The position numbers and the translations under genes were made by a program. A stretch of 64,000 bases of DNA from Advenella kashmirensis W13003 (lineage in GTDB: Bacteria; Pseudomonadota; Gammaproteobacteria; Burkholderiales; Burkholderiaceae_B): the NCBI RefSeq assembly GCF_000506985.1, contig NZ_KI650980.1, positions 62,001 through 126,000 on the forward strand, read 5' to 3'. Shown here one piece after another: positions 19,497 to 28,492 of the stretch (its first letter is position 1; the number at the start of each line of letters is the position of its first letter). The notes under the pieces were generated by a model. It was not told the origin of the DNA and searched no databases. It worked only from the letters and a program-made list of their open reading frames with translations.

Positions 19497-20384
19497 TCAC
19501 ATTTCCAGAAACAACTCGGCCAGGGTAGAGCGCAGCCAGCGGTTTCCCGGATCCTGATGATATCGTTCATGCCAATGCTGCTTGATTGAAAAATCGGGAA
19601 AGCGATAGGGTGGAATGAGTATCTTGACATGTGCTATTTTGGCCAGTGTTTGAGCCACCCGTTCAGGAACTGTCGCGATGAGGTCCGTATTGGCGAGCAG
19701 GTTGCCGACGCCGGGCAGCGTAGGCAACGAAAGCGCGACTTTACGTTGCATTCCCTGGCGTTTGAGCTCATGCTCGACGATCTCGTTTCCTGTGCCGGGA
19801 GCGATGAGCACAACATGCCTTTCACTTTTGAATCTGTTCTCCGTCAGTTTTCTGTCGATGCGCGGATGATCACGCCGTATTACACAGGCAAATCCGTCCT
19901 TGAATAATTTCTGTTGATAAAAGCCCGCTTCGAGTTCCGGCATATACCCGATTGCAAGGTCGGCGTCTCCCGATTCCAGAAGTTTGCCTGTCTCGGACGT
20001 GATGCGCAGCACCTTGATTTGAGTATTGGGCGCTGTTTTCGCCAATTTGTTCATCATGGCAGGAAGAAACTCAAGATGGCTGATATCTGTCATCGCGATA
20101 CGGAAAATACGGAATGAAGAGGCAGGATCGAACTTGACCTGTTGCTGTGTGGCCGATTGCAAGAGTTGCAGGGCCTGACGTAGCTGGGGGACGAGCAATG
20201 CCGCTCGCGGTGTCGGGACCATGCCATTGGCGGTTCGCACGAACAGCTGATCGTCGAATTGTCGACGGAGCCGCGCGAGCGCAAGGCTGACGGATGTCTG
20301 TGGAAGGCCCAGGTTTTCGCCGGCACGACTGACGCTGCGCGTTTTGTAGATCTCGTCAAATACGGCGAGAAGTTTCATGTCCAT
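19497..20384 (-). CDS. LysR-family transcriptional regulator
   Basis: 295 residues: N-terminal winged helix (LLAVFDEIYKTRSVSRAGENLGLPQ; VSLALARLRRQFDDQLF) and a two-subdomain effector region. It is of the NahR/LinR/NodD-like subgroup (FVRTANGMVPTPRA). It converges with tphR (12 bp apart) and diverges from the Bug gene at 20512, with about 127 bp between starts. I infer that it controls that Bug gene and the FAD oxidoreductase behind it. Confidence 0.85.
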   Translation of the reverse strand: MDMKLLAVFDEIYKTRSVSRAGENLGLPQTSVSLALARLRRQFDDQLFVRTANGMVPTPRAALLVPQLRQALQLLQSATQQQVKFDPASSFRIFRIAMTDISHLEFLPAMMNKLAKTAPNTQIKVLRITSETGKLLESGDADLAIGYMPELEAGFYQQKLFKDGFACVIRRDHPRIDRKLTENRFKSERHVVLIAPGTGNEIVEHELKRQGMQRKVALSLPTLPGVGNLLANTDLIATVPERVAQTLAKIAHVKILIPPYRFPDFSIKQHWHERYHQDPGNRWLRSTLAELFLEM

Positions 20385-20511
20385 TATTCGATTTCCCGTT
20401 AGCGTGTATTGCCCATCATCGATCGACGCAATGATACTCCCTCCCTAAAATAGGTACAAGAACCAGAAAAAAAACACGCTGGGACTTATATAAAACACCG
20501 GAGACTTGATT

Positions 20512-21480
20512 GTGAAATTGCTGCTGATTCGAATTTTTTGTATCGCCAGTCTGACCTTGACTGGCGCTAACGCCAGCGCTCAGGCATGGCCGACAGAGCC
20601 CGTAAAACTGGTCGTTCCTTTTGATGCCGGCTCTACGCCAGACCTTGTTGCACGCCTGATAGGCGGGGGTCTGGCCGAGAAACTGCGTCAACCCTTTGTC
20701 GTTGAAAATAGCAGTGGTGCGGCCGGCAATATCGGCACCAACGCCATCGCCAGAGCGCAGGCAGACGGACGTACGATTGGCGTCAGCATTGCCGGTCCGC
20801 TAGGCGTCAATTCACTTCTATTCAGAAAAATGCCATATGACGTGGATAAAGATATCGCTCTGGTGACGATCGCTGTGTCACAGCCCTCCGTCCTGGTGGT
20901 CGGCTCGACGCTGACGGCAACGACTGCAAAGCAGTTGGTCACTTCCATGAAAGGGGACTCGAAACTCAGCTTCGCTTCAATCGGGGCCGGCTCGATCTCG
21001 CATCTGGCGATGGCAGCACTGGTCGCGCAGACCGGCGGCGATGCGGTTCATATTCCGTACCGTGGATCGGGTGCTGCGGTAACGGCGATTTTGTCGGGCG
21101 ACGTGGACATGGGGTTACTGCCTGCTGCGGCCGTCATGCCGCATGTGAAAGCCGGGAAGCTCCGGGCGCTGGCGGTCGCCTCGCCCAACAGGTCACCGTC
21201 GCTTCCGGATATACCGACCTTGAGCGAAAGCGGCTTGCCAGACATCAAGGGAGATGCCTGGATCGGCTTCATTGCGCCAGCGAAAACGCCTGATACTGTC
21301 ATTAAAAGCCTCCATGACAATATTGTGCAAATCCTTGAAGAGCCTGCAGTGAAAGATAAGCTGCGTATGCAATACATGGATCCGGTCGGAAATTCGCCCG
21401 ATGAATTTCGTACGCTTCTGCAGGCCGACCTGGCACGCTGGAAGGCAGTAGTGGAAAAAAACCAGATTAACAAGGATTAA
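20512..21480 (+). CDS. Bug/TctC-family periplasmic solute-binding protein
   Basis: 322 residues from a GTG at 20512, eight bases after GGAG; an in-frame TTG at 20506 is too near that site. Signal peptide: KLLLIRIFCIASLTLTG followed by ASA. The family loop reads NSSGAAGNIG with DGRTIG in place of the usual PDGYT, a mild departure. Next gene: an FAD oxidoreductase five bases downstream, suggesting that both serve the same acid. Confidence 0.88.
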   Translation: MKLLLIRIFCIASLTLTGANASAQAWPTEPVKLVVPFDAGSTPDLVARLIGGGLAEKLRQPFVVENSSGAAGNIGTNAIARAQADGRTIGVSIAGPLGVNSLLFRKMPYDVDKDIALVTIAVSQPSVLVVGSTLTATTAKQLVTSMKGDSKLSFASIGAGSISHLAMAALVAQTGGDAVHIPYRGSGAAVTAILSGDVDMGLLPAAAVMPHVKAGKLRALAVASPNRSPSLPDIPTLSESGLPDIKGDAWIGFIAPAKTPDTVIKSLHDNIVQILEEPAVKDKLRMQYMDPVGNSPDEFRTLLQADLARWKAVVEKNQINKD

Positions 21481-21484
21481 AGCT

Positions 21485-22861
21485 TTGACAAAAATAGCGC
21501 ACAATACGATTTCTTCGCAGCCGACGCTCATGGAGCCGGCACGTCACTTGCCGATTCGAGGCGAATATGACGTGGTCGTCATCGGCGGCGGCCCTGCAGG
21601 ACTGGCGGCCGCGGCCAGCGCTTCCCGTCGTGGCGCCAGCACCTTGCTTGTGGAAGCCTATGGTTTTCTGGGCGGTATGGGAACTGCGGGAGGGGTAACG
21701 AATTTTGCAGGCTTGTATGGACGACATCAGGGCGAGATGCGACAGCTGGTGCGCGGTGCCGCCGACGAGCTGCTTGCACGTATTGGGGCCCTGGATGGGT
21801 TGAATGAACCTCAAGACGGCATGCAGGGACGTATTCGAGTTCGTTCTTATGATACGTCGGTTTATAAGTGCGCAGCTGATCAATGGATGCTGGCCGAGGG
21901 GGTCAATTTGTTGTTTCACGCTCGCGCCTGCTCGGTGCTCATGGATGGCTCGCGCGTGACGGCACTGATCGTGGAAACAAAATCGGGTCGCCAGGCGATC
22001 CGAGCGAACGTCTTTATCGATTGCTCGGGCGATGCCGACGTCGCAGTCTTTGCAGGTGTCCCCTATGAGGTGGGGGACGGTCATGGCAGCGGACTGTTTC
22101 CAACGACGATGTTCCGCGTCGGTCACGTCGACGCATCGAAAGCACTTCCGGCGGTAGGCGAGTTCAGGGCGATCAATGATGTTATGGAGCGTGTGCAACG
22201 TGAGCACCCCGGCCGGTATCGGTTCCCAAGGGACGGAGCAATTTTGAGACCGCAGATTCATTCGTCGGAATGGAGAGCGAACGTCACGCAAATCGCCAAT
22301 GCCGATGGTAACGCAATGAACGCAGTGGACGCGACCGAGTTGAGTGCCGGCGAAGTGGAAGGGCGGCGTCAGATTATCGAATACTTCCAGTTTCTGCGCG
22401 AGCAAGTCCCCGGGTTCTCGGAAGCCCGCATTGTAGAGATTGCGCCACAGATCGGTATTCGTGAGACACGCCGCGTTCAAGGACTTTACGCATTGACAGG
22501 GGATGATATTTTGAATTCCGGGACATTTGACGATACGATCGGCATCAATGCCTGGCCAATGGAGTTGCATCGGTCTGGCGGCATCTCGTGGGGATTTCCA
22601 TCTGATCCTGACAGAGCCTATAATGATCTGCCATGGCGGATGCTTGTTCCTGTTCATGTACAAAATTTGCTGATTGCCGGCAGATGTGCTTCGATGACCC
22701 ACGAAGGTCAATCCGCAGCACGGGCCAGCGGTGGTTGTTTCGTGATGGGGCAGGCTGCGGGCACAGCCGCTGCGCTAGCGGGCAACACGCCGATGCAGGA
22801 ACTGGATGTGGGACGTCTGCAGCGGGCTCTGGTGGAAGACGGTGGGCTCTTGAGGCCTTGA
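21485..22861 (+). CDS. FAD-dependent oxidoreductase (FAD_oxidored/GidA-like fold)
   Basis: 458 residues from a TTG at 21485 behind AAGGA; an ATG at 21530 is the alternative and would give 443. The Rossmann motif VVIGGGPAGLAAAASASRRG is at about residues 31-50, followed by LLVEAYGFLGGMGTAGGV, typical of the PF12831 flavoproteins. Later blocks are VFIDCSGDADVAVFAGVPYE and LLIAGRCASMTHEGQSAARA (second FAD contact). Substrates of this family are mostly unassigned. Directly follows the Bug gene and converges with the class II aldolase gene. Confidence 0.8.
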   Translation: MTKIAHNTISSQPTLMEPARHLPIRGEYDVVVIGGGPAGLAAAASASRRGASTLLVEAYGFLGGMGTAGGVTNFAGLYGRHQGEMRQLVRGAADELLARIGALDGLNEPQDGMQGRIRVRSYDTSVYKCAADQWMLAEGVNLLFHARACSVLMDGSRVTALIVETKSGRQAIRANVFIDCSGDADVAVFAGVPYEVGDGHGSGLFPTTMFRVGHVDASKALPAVGEFRAINDVMERVQREHPGRYRFPRDGAILRPQIHSSEWRANVTQIANADGNAMNAVDATELSAGEVEGRRQIIEYFQFLREQVPGFSEARIVEIAPQIGIRETRRVQGLYALTGDDILNSGTFDDTIGINAWPMELHRSGGISWGFPSDPDRAYNDLPWRMLVPVHVQNLLIAGRCASMTHEGQSAARASGGCFVMGQAAGTAAALAGNTPMQELDVGRLQRALVEDGGLLRP

Positions 22862-22871
22862 GAAGTAGAAT

Positions 22872-23591
22872 CTATTGGTCTAGTCGTTCTTCTACTTTTT
22901 GTTTCCATAACTCCCAGGGGCGATGCATAACACCACAAATAGAGGCATCCGCCTTCTCTCCTTCCTCATCTTCCAAATAAATAATTTCGCCGCCCAGGTT
23001 AATCGCTTTCTCTTGCAACGATGCATTCAATTCCGTATAGATGGCACGATAAACGGCTACCGCCAGGCTGCTGCCGACCGCAACAAAGCCATGTCCCCGC
23101 ATTAGAGAGATATTGGCGTCCCCGAGGATCCTGGATAGCTCCGCGCCGTGATCGCAGCACGTCACCAGTAAATCGGTGTTGCCGAACATTTTCCTGATAT
23201 CGAATATGGGTGCGCCACCCGTCAGAAATCCTGCCATGTGATAAATGGGGCGCAGGCGTACGCTGGATGCTGCGAACGGTATGACAGAAGGGGAATGACT
23301 ATGAACGATGGCCTGAACGTCAGGGCGCTGTTTATAGATTTCGCCGTGAATGTAGCGTTCCAGGTAGAGCCTCCTGGTATCTCCATGAAGGGGCTCCGAG
23401 TCAAGATTGAACTCGATGATGTCGTCTTGAGTGACCAGTTCCGGAGCCAGTGAGCGCGATAGAAAGTAATGTTCGGAATGGTCGGGATTGCGCATGCTGA
23501 CGTGTCCAAAACCATCCAGGACGCCATGCTGTGCCAGAATCCGATTGGCCAGGACCAGGTCGAATTTGTCGAATTTCAACTCGTTGCTCAT
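22872..23591 (-). CDS. Class II aldolase/adducin-family protein
   Basis: 239 residues. The zinc ligands are visible as AIVHSHS (two histidines, about residues 92-94) and RGHGFVAVG (third histidine, near residue 155). Members cleave or decarboxylate 2-hydroxy or 2-oxo acids; several relatives in aromatic pathways are decarboxylases. Downstream partner of the Bug gene at 23621, from which it is separated by 29 bp. Substrate unknown. Confidence 0.82.
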   Translation of the reverse strand: MSNELKFDKFDLVLANRILAQHGVLDGFGHVSMRNPDHSEHYFLSRSLAPELVTQDDIIEFNLDSEPLHGDTRRLYLERYIHGEIYKQRPDVQAIVHSHSPSVIPFAASSVRLRPIYHMAGFLTGGAPIFDIRKMFGNTDLLVTCCDHGAELSRILGDANISLMRGHGFVAVGSSLAVAVYRAIYTELNASLQEKAINLGGEIIYLEDEEGEKADASICGVMHRPWELWKQKVEERLDQ

Positions 23592-23620
23592 AAGTACATT
23601 TCCTTAGATTGTCGTTCTGC

Positions 23621-24610
23621 TTAATTGAGTGTGATATTGGATTGTTGGGCGAGTTTCTTGTATGTGGCCAGATCGTGGTCTACAAGCTGACTCATATTTT
23701 TCGAGTCCCTAATGTCGATTTCATAAAAGCGGCTTTTAAAATCATTTTGCAATGACGGTTCTTTCATGGTCAGCAGGACGGCAGCCTCGATTTTTTTCTG
23801 GATCGCCAGGGGAACGCCAGACGGTGCAAACAGTCCGAACCAAACGCTGATATCCATATCACCGAAAGGTTCTGTTTCCGATATGGACGGAACATCCGGC
23901 ATAAAAGACAGGCGGTTTTTTGAGGCAATGCCCAGCATGCGCAACGTTCCCTCTTGTACATGAGGACCTGCATTGGGAATGGTGCTAAAGAGAATGGGGA
24001 CCTGATTGCCTACACCGTCATTCACGGCGGGCGCGCATCCTTTGTAAGGCACATGCACGATATCAAGCTTTGTCAGCAAGTTAAATTTGGCTCCGGCAAA
24101 ATGCTGTGGGGTGCCGGTGCCGCAAGACGAATAGCTGAGCTTGTCCTGATTTTTTCTTGCATAGGCCACTAACTCATCAACGTTGTTGACGGGCATTTTA
24201 CTGTTGACTGCGAGCGCGATAGGAGTCGACACGAGGTTCGCTACAGGACTAAGTTCTTTCTTGATGTCCAGCCCTTTTGTCAGGCCCACACTGGCATTGA
24301 TTGTCAGAGTGCTATTGGTCAGCAGCAGCGTATAGCCGTCGGGTTTTGAGCGGGAAACGTAGCTGGCTCCGATGTTGCCGGAGGCGCCCGCTTTGTTTTC
24401 TATCACTATCGGAGCATGGTCCAGATTTTTGGATAGTTCTTTTCCCAGCATCCGCGCGACCAGATCCGCACCGCCACCAGCAGAGAAGGGAACGACAATA
24501 GTGATGGGCTTGTCGGGAAAGGTTTGCGCGTAACTGCTCGCAGAAACCAGTGCCAGAGTGCAGATAAGTGCCGGCGCACTGAGCTTAAGAACGCATTTTC
24601 TACTGATCAT
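23621..24610 (-). CDS. Bug/TctC-family periplasmic solute-binding protein
   Basis: 329 residues from the ATG at 24610, seven bases after GGAG. Earlier in-frame ATG and GTG codons overlap that ribosome site. Signal peptide KLSAPALICTLALVSASSYAQ ends at about residue 28. Hallmarks NKAGASGNIG and KPDGYTLL are intact. It is the first gene of a minus-strand pair with the class II aldolase, and diverges from the HTH-citrate-synthase genes across a dyad-containing region. Confidence 0.9.
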   Translation of the reverse strand: MISRKCVLKLSAPALICTLALVSASSYAQTFPDKPITIVVPFSAGGGADLVARMLGKELSKNLDHAPIVIENKAGASGNIGASYVSRSKPDGYTLLLTNSTLTINASVGLTKGLDIKKELSPVANLVSTPIALAVNSKMPVNNVDELVAYARKNQDKLSYSSCGTGTPQHFAGAKFNLLTKLDIVHVPYKGCAPAVNDGVGNQVPILFSTIPNAGPHVQEGTLRMLGIASKNRLSFMPDVPSISETEPFGDMDISVWFGLFAPSGVPLAIQKKIEAAVLLTMKEPSLQNDFKSRFYEIDIRDSKNMSQLVDHDLATYKKLAQQSNITLN

Positions 24611-24666
24611 TGTCATCTCCACATTGACTTATACTTTAATTTCAGTAAAGATTACTCGTAGCTTGT

Positions 24667-24691
24667 AAGTTGATCAATCTTGATTCAACTT
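24667..24691. promoter_or_regulatory. 25-bp dyad between Bug gene and HTH-citrate-synthase pair
   Basis: AAGTTGA (24667-24673) and TCAACTT (24685-24691) are exact inverted arms, and inside them ATCAA and TTGAT form a second inverted pair. The size and symmetry resemble operators of MerR-type dimers. It is 56 bp before the Bug start on one side and 61 bp before the citrate-synthase-like start on the other. Candidate binding site for the HTH domains of the two adjacent proteins. Confidence 0.45.
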
Positions 24692-24752
24692 TCAATGTTC
24701 AATATGCCACTTTCCAACCATCGAAGTTTTTTGCGCATTGCAAACAGAGACT

Positions 24753-26018
24753 ATGGAAAAAGAAGAATCTCCAACAGACATCGGAAAACAAAGCTATCTG
24801 ACAGCCAAAGAGGTGATAGGCATACTTGATATCAAGCCACAGACTCTATACGCATATGTCAGTCGGGGCTGGGTACGCACGATCGGACAGCAAGGCACGC
24901 GAGTGAAGCTTTATGTACGGGAAGATGTCGAAAAGCTGCAGGCGCGAAGCCAGGCCAGAGCCGGCCACGGCCCCAACGCCGCAGCGGCGCTGCGCTGGGG
25001 GGAGCCGGTCATCAACTCTGCCATTACGGAGTTGACACCGTTCGGACCACGCTACCGCGGCATGCTGGCGACGGAGCTTGCGCGAATGGAGTGCGCCTTC
25101 GAGGCTACTGCAGATTTGCTTTGGAGCGGGCTCTGGAATGAAAAGACTGCATCCTGGCCCAGCAATCGTCCCGGGCTGGAATTTATTAGACTTGCCCGCC
25201 CTTATTTCCAAAAAACATCAGTAGATTTGATACAGGGCAGATTGGCAATACTGGTGCAGTTTCTATCTGAAACACAGGAGGGTAATCCGGAGTTTGCCCT
25301 GGGCTCCATGCTCGCCGCCGGGCGTCAGATCATACATGTGGTTGCCGGCGCATTTGGCATGTTGTGCGGCAAACCGTTAGTTCTGGCCAATTCCGATGAG
25401 GCAGTGGCTGATCTTCTGATGCGGGCGATGGACTTGAGTGCAGAAGACAGAATACGGCGCGGACTGAACGCTGCATTGACGCTGGCTGCCGATCATGAAC
25501 TCGCAGTACCCACGTTCACGACCCGGGTCGCAGCTTCAACCGGCGCTAACCTGAATGCCTGCGTTATGACCGGGCTGGTTACTTTTGACGGCCCCCTGAC
25601 AGGGAACAGGGGTAATGGTATCGAAGAATTGGTATTAATCTGTAAAACAAAGGCTGATCTTAAGGAGAACGTGCTGCGCGCTTATAAGCAAGGGCGGCAG
25701 TTGGGCGGATTCAACCATCCGATGTATCCCGCGGGCGATGTGAGGGCTCAGGTCTTGATCGAGTATGCACGTTCGTTGCCGGCGATTCCGGCGAACGCGC
25801 ATGCTTTGCTCGAAACGCTGGAAGAAGTTGCGAGGGACTGCCACCTTATGCCGTCGTTTCCTGCCGGTCTGGTTGCCCTGCAATTGGCATTGGGGCTTCC
25901 TCCGCGCTGTGGCAGCACATTGTTCTTTCTCGGGCGGATTGCCGGCCTGGTTGCGCATGTGCAGGAGCAGCGCATGGCCGCTTTTCTTATCCGTCCCAGG
26001 GCGAGATATGTCGGATGA
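24753..26018 (+). CDS. Citrate-synthase-like protein with N-terminal helix-turn-helix
   Basis: 421 residues from the ATG at 24753. Residues about 15-62 form an excisionase/MerR-like DNA-binding helix-turn-helix (LTAKEVIGILDIKPQTLYAYVSRG). The rest has the citrate synthase fold: YRGMLATELA, AADHELAVPTFTTRVAASTGAN, GFNHPMYP and LGRIAGLVAHVQEQ align with E. coli GltA blocks. By eye only one catalytic residue survives. GltA His264 aligns with Thr283 (GPLTGN), His305 is kept as His322 (GFNHP), and Asp362 aligns with Ser368. It is probably not a citrate synthase; a ligand-sensing regulator or a CoA-ester lyase or hydrolase is possible. Overlaps the next gene, a paralogue, by 11 bp. Confidence 0.8.
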   Translation: MEKEESPTDIGKQSYLTAKEVIGILDIKPQTLYAYVSRGWVRTIGQQGTRVKLYVREDVEKLQARSQARAGHGPNAAAALRWGEPVINSAITELTPFGPRYRGMLATELARMECAFEATADLLWSGLWNEKTASWPSNRPGLEFIRLARPYFQKTSVDLIQGRLAILVQFLSETQEGNPEFALGSMLAAGRQIIHVVAGAFGMLCGKPLVLANSDEAVADLLMRAMDLSAEDRIRRGLNAALTLAADHELAVPTFTTRVAASTGANLNACVMTGLVTFDGPLTGNRGNGIEELVLICKTKADLKENVLRAYKQGRQLGGFNHPMYPAGDVRAQVLIEYARSLPAIPANAHALLETLEEVARDCHLMPSFPAGLVALQLALGLPPRCGSTLFFLGRIAGLVAHVQEQRMAAFLIRPRARYVG

Positions 26019-27264
26019 CGATATGCATTTAGACTACGCAACGGCAGAAGAAGCAATATCGCTGCTGAAAATCCGAGCGGAAACACTTTACACCTATGTA
26101 AGCCGCGGGCTTATCAGAAGCATCCCTCAGCCTGGTCTGAAAACAAAGCTTTACTTGAAAGAAGACCTGGAGCGATTGCTTGCCCGTTCGACAGCCCGCA
26201 ATGGCCATGGCCCATCAGCCGCCTCGGCCATGAACTGGGGCGAACCCATTATCCCGACGTCAATCACTGAAATTACCCCGGATGGCCCCAAATATCGAGG
26301 GAAGAACGTGATTGAACTCGCACAGTCAGGCGCTTCTTTCGAAACAGTGGCAGATCTTTTGTGGACCGGGATCAGTACCGCAAGTCATTCTGCCTGGCCC
26401 GGCACAAGAAATCATCAAAACATTATCGCGTTGACAGAATTAATAGAAACCGAAATCAGTAATGAATTTCTGGAAGTGATGGCGTCTATCACATTACATT
26501 TAGGTTTGTTAGGCGGTTCGACTTCAGAACGCCTTCCTGGCGAAAACACCATATCCGCCGGGCGGGAAATAATCCAAATACTTACGGGATGCTTTGGATA
26601 TATGACTCCAAAGCGCAGATACATTCCCTTGCGCGAAGGCCAGTCAATTGCGGCAGGCTTAATTCAGGCCTTAGGTCTGGAGGATACCGCCGAAAATTAT
26701 GAAATATTTCAATCTATCCTGGTCATTCTGGCGGATCATGAGTTATCGCCGGGCACGTTTGCTACCCGGGTAGCAGCGTCCAGCGGCTGCACGCTGCATA
26801 GCTGTATTGCGTCTGCAATTTGCACTAGTTCAGGGGGCAGAATCGGCAGACTATATGAACAGGTGGATATTTTTCTGGCGAGAAACAGAACCGTAAAAAA
26901 AATGATCGAAAGCGCCAATCTTTTACAAAACAGAGGGGTAGTGGTACCGGGGTTCAATCACCCGCTCTACCCGCGCGGAGATCCGCGCGGACGCTATTTA
27001 ATGGACCTGCTTCGGCGACTCAGGAAAGGCTATAAAGAAATCGACAGAGTATGTCTGTTTTCCGAATTTATGAATACAGAACATCAAAGTCATCCACGTC
27101 ACGAACTTGCCATTGTCGCACTCACGCGGTCGATGTCGTTGCCGCCGCAAACGCCGGCCGCGCTATTTGTACTTTCACGAATTGCCGGGTGGGTAGCCCA
27201 CGTGCAGGAACAAAGACTTTCGAGTATGCTGCTTCGGCCAAGAGCGAAGTTCAACAATGCTTAG
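26008..27264 (+). CDS. Second citrate-synthase-like protein with N-terminal helix-turn-helix
   Basis: 418 residues from the ATG at 26008, inside the end of the preceding paralogue; the frame stays open upstream but that part is antisense-like sequence. HTH at about residues 10-55 (TAEEAISLLKIRAETLYTYVSRG). The GltA active site is lost here too, apart from one histidine. The His264 position is Ile279 in a GGRIGR segment, His305 is kept as His318 (GFNHPLYP) and the Asp362 position is Arg364. ADHELSPGTFATRVAASSG keeps the CoA/oxaloacetate region. Two overlapping, differently decayed copies suggest an obligate heteromer. Downstream is a Bug gene with its own leader. Confidence 0.8.
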   Translation: MSDDDMHLDYATAEEAISLLKIRAETLYTYVSRGLIRSIPQPGLKTKLYLKEDLERLLARSTARNGHGPSAASAMNWGEPIIPTSITEITPDGPKYRGKNVIELAQSGASFETVADLLWTGISTASHSAWPGTRNHQNIIALTELIETEISNEFLEVMASITLHLGLLGGSTSERLPGENTISAGREIIQILTGCFGYMTPKRRYIPLREGQSIAAGLIQALGLEDTAENYEIFQSILVILADHELSPGTFATRVAASSGCTLHSCIASAICTSSGGRIGRLYEQVDIFLARNRTVKKMIESANLLQNRGVVVPGFNHPLYPRGDPRGRYLMDLLRRLRKGYKEIDRVCLFSEFMNTEHQSHPRHELAIVALTRSMSLPPQTPAALFVLSRIAGWVAHVQEQRLSSMLLRPRAKFNNA

Positions 27265-27429
27265 GTTTCCAATACAGTGAAAAAAAGGCGCCGTACCAAC
27301 CGGGCACGAAGCGTCCGAAGCTGACTCATGATGTCGCTTTTTCTACACACGTCGATTGAATATTCGTGATTGAAGAGGTAAAAAGTTCTCCGTAGAATGG
27401 GCTGGCCATAAAAAATAACGGAGACAAAA

Positions 27430-28407
27430 ATGAAATACGACCGCCGTACAGTGCTCAAACTACTTTGTTCTACTACCGCCGTTGTCACTCTTCCTGAACT
27501 GGCGTATGCGCAAGAATTTCCAGCCAGGCCAATCCAGATAATCGTCCCGTTGCCACCAGGCGGATCCAATGATGTTCTGGCCAGGCTCCTGGGTCAGAAA
27601 ATGTCCGAAGCATTTGGTCAGCCCGTGGTGGTAGAGAACCGACCGGGGGCAGCGGGCAACATTGCCACGAACGATCTGGCCAAATCCAAGCCCGACGGCT
27701 ACACAATTGCAATTGCGCCGAATCAGACCGTTGCGGTCAATCCGGTGCTGTATCCGGATCTTCCTTATGATGTGCTGAAAGATATACAAGGTATCAGCAT
27801 GCTGGGCCGTGTTCCAATGGTGCTCGTCGACTCGCCAAGCGTATCCGCCGCATCTGTTAGTGAACTCATTGCACTGGCCAAGTCCCGGCCTGCAGAGTTG
27901 ACCTACGCTTCTGCGGGCTCGGGCAGCCCTCAACATATGGCAGCAGAGGTGTTCCAGTCGATGACAGGTGTGACCTTGACGCACATTCCATATAAGGGGT
28001 CGGTCCCTGCACTGGTTGATGTGGTTGCCGGCAGGGTCGACATGATGTTCTGTCCACTTAACTCGGCGCTGCCGCACATCGGCAGCGGCAAGCTGCGAGC
28101 CCTGGGAACAACCGGGTTAAAGCGGGTTGAATTATTGCCGGACGTGCCCACGATCGGCGAGACGGTTCCTGGCTTTGAAAGCGACATCTGGATAGGTATG
28201 GTGGCGCCGGCCAAGACGCCTTCATCGGTGATAAACAAACTTAATGCCGAATTGCGCAAGGCCCTGGACTTGCCCGATGTCCGCAAGACATTGGCTGAAC
28301 AGGGAATTATGTCCGAGAGCAGTACTGCAGCCGATTTTAACAAACTGATCGCGGATGATCAGAAGCGCTGGGCTGCGGTCGTCAAGGACGCAAAAATCAA
28401 GCCTTAG
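27430..28407 (+). CDS. Bug/TctC solute-binding protein with Tat-like signal
   Basis: 325 residues. The N-terminus MKYDRRTVLKLL carries a twin-arginine-type motif (DRRTVLK) before a hydrophobic stretch and PELAYAQ, unlike the plain Sec signals of most neighbours. The ligand loop NRPGAAGNIA and KPDGYTIA is intact. It precedes a ThDP enzyme and an aldehyde dehydrogenase, with a hairpin in the 85-bp gap. Its ligand may be the 2-oxo acid used by those enzymes. Confidence 0.9.
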   Translation: MKYDRRTVLKLLCSTTAVVTLPELAYAQEFPARPIQIIVPLPPGGSNDVLARLLGQKMSEAFGQPVVVENRPGAAGNIATNDLAKSKPDGYTIAIAPNQTVAVNPVLYPDLPYDVLKDIQGISMLGRVPMVLVDSPSVSAASVSELIALAKSRPAELTYASAGSGSPQHMAAEVFQSMTGVTLTHIPYKGSVPALVDVVAGRVDMMFCPLNSALPHIGSGKLRALGTTGLKRVELLPDVPTIGETVPGFESDIWIGMVAPAKTPSSVINKLNAELRKALDLPDVRKTLAEQGIMSESSTAADFNKLIADDQKRWAAVVKDAKIKP

Positions 28408-28439
28408 TACACGCGCATCACCGTTTCAACATCTGTTTA

Positions 28440-28459
28440 CAGCTGGTAGTTGCCAGCTG
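28440..28459 (+). other. Intercistronic hairpin between Bug and ThDP enzyme genes
   Basis: CAGCTGG (28440-28446) and CCAGCTG (28453-28459) form a perfect 7-bp stem with a six-base loop, followed by a T-rich leader. Such stems after binding-protein genes often shield the 3' end of the upstream message and lower downstream expression. This role is inferred. Confidence 0.5.
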
Positions 28460-28492
28460 CCTATTTCAATTATTCTTGTTTTGGAGAAATCA

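Noticed and set aside
21467-22711. A 414-residue open frame antisense to the FAD oxidoreductase
   Set aside because: It has no recognisable domain, and the opposite strand encodes a clear flavoprotein over the same bases. It is a shadow of codon bias.
24753-27264. Two citrate synthases of the TCA cycle
   Set aside because: N-terminal HTH domains and loss of two of three catalytic residues in each make this unlikely.
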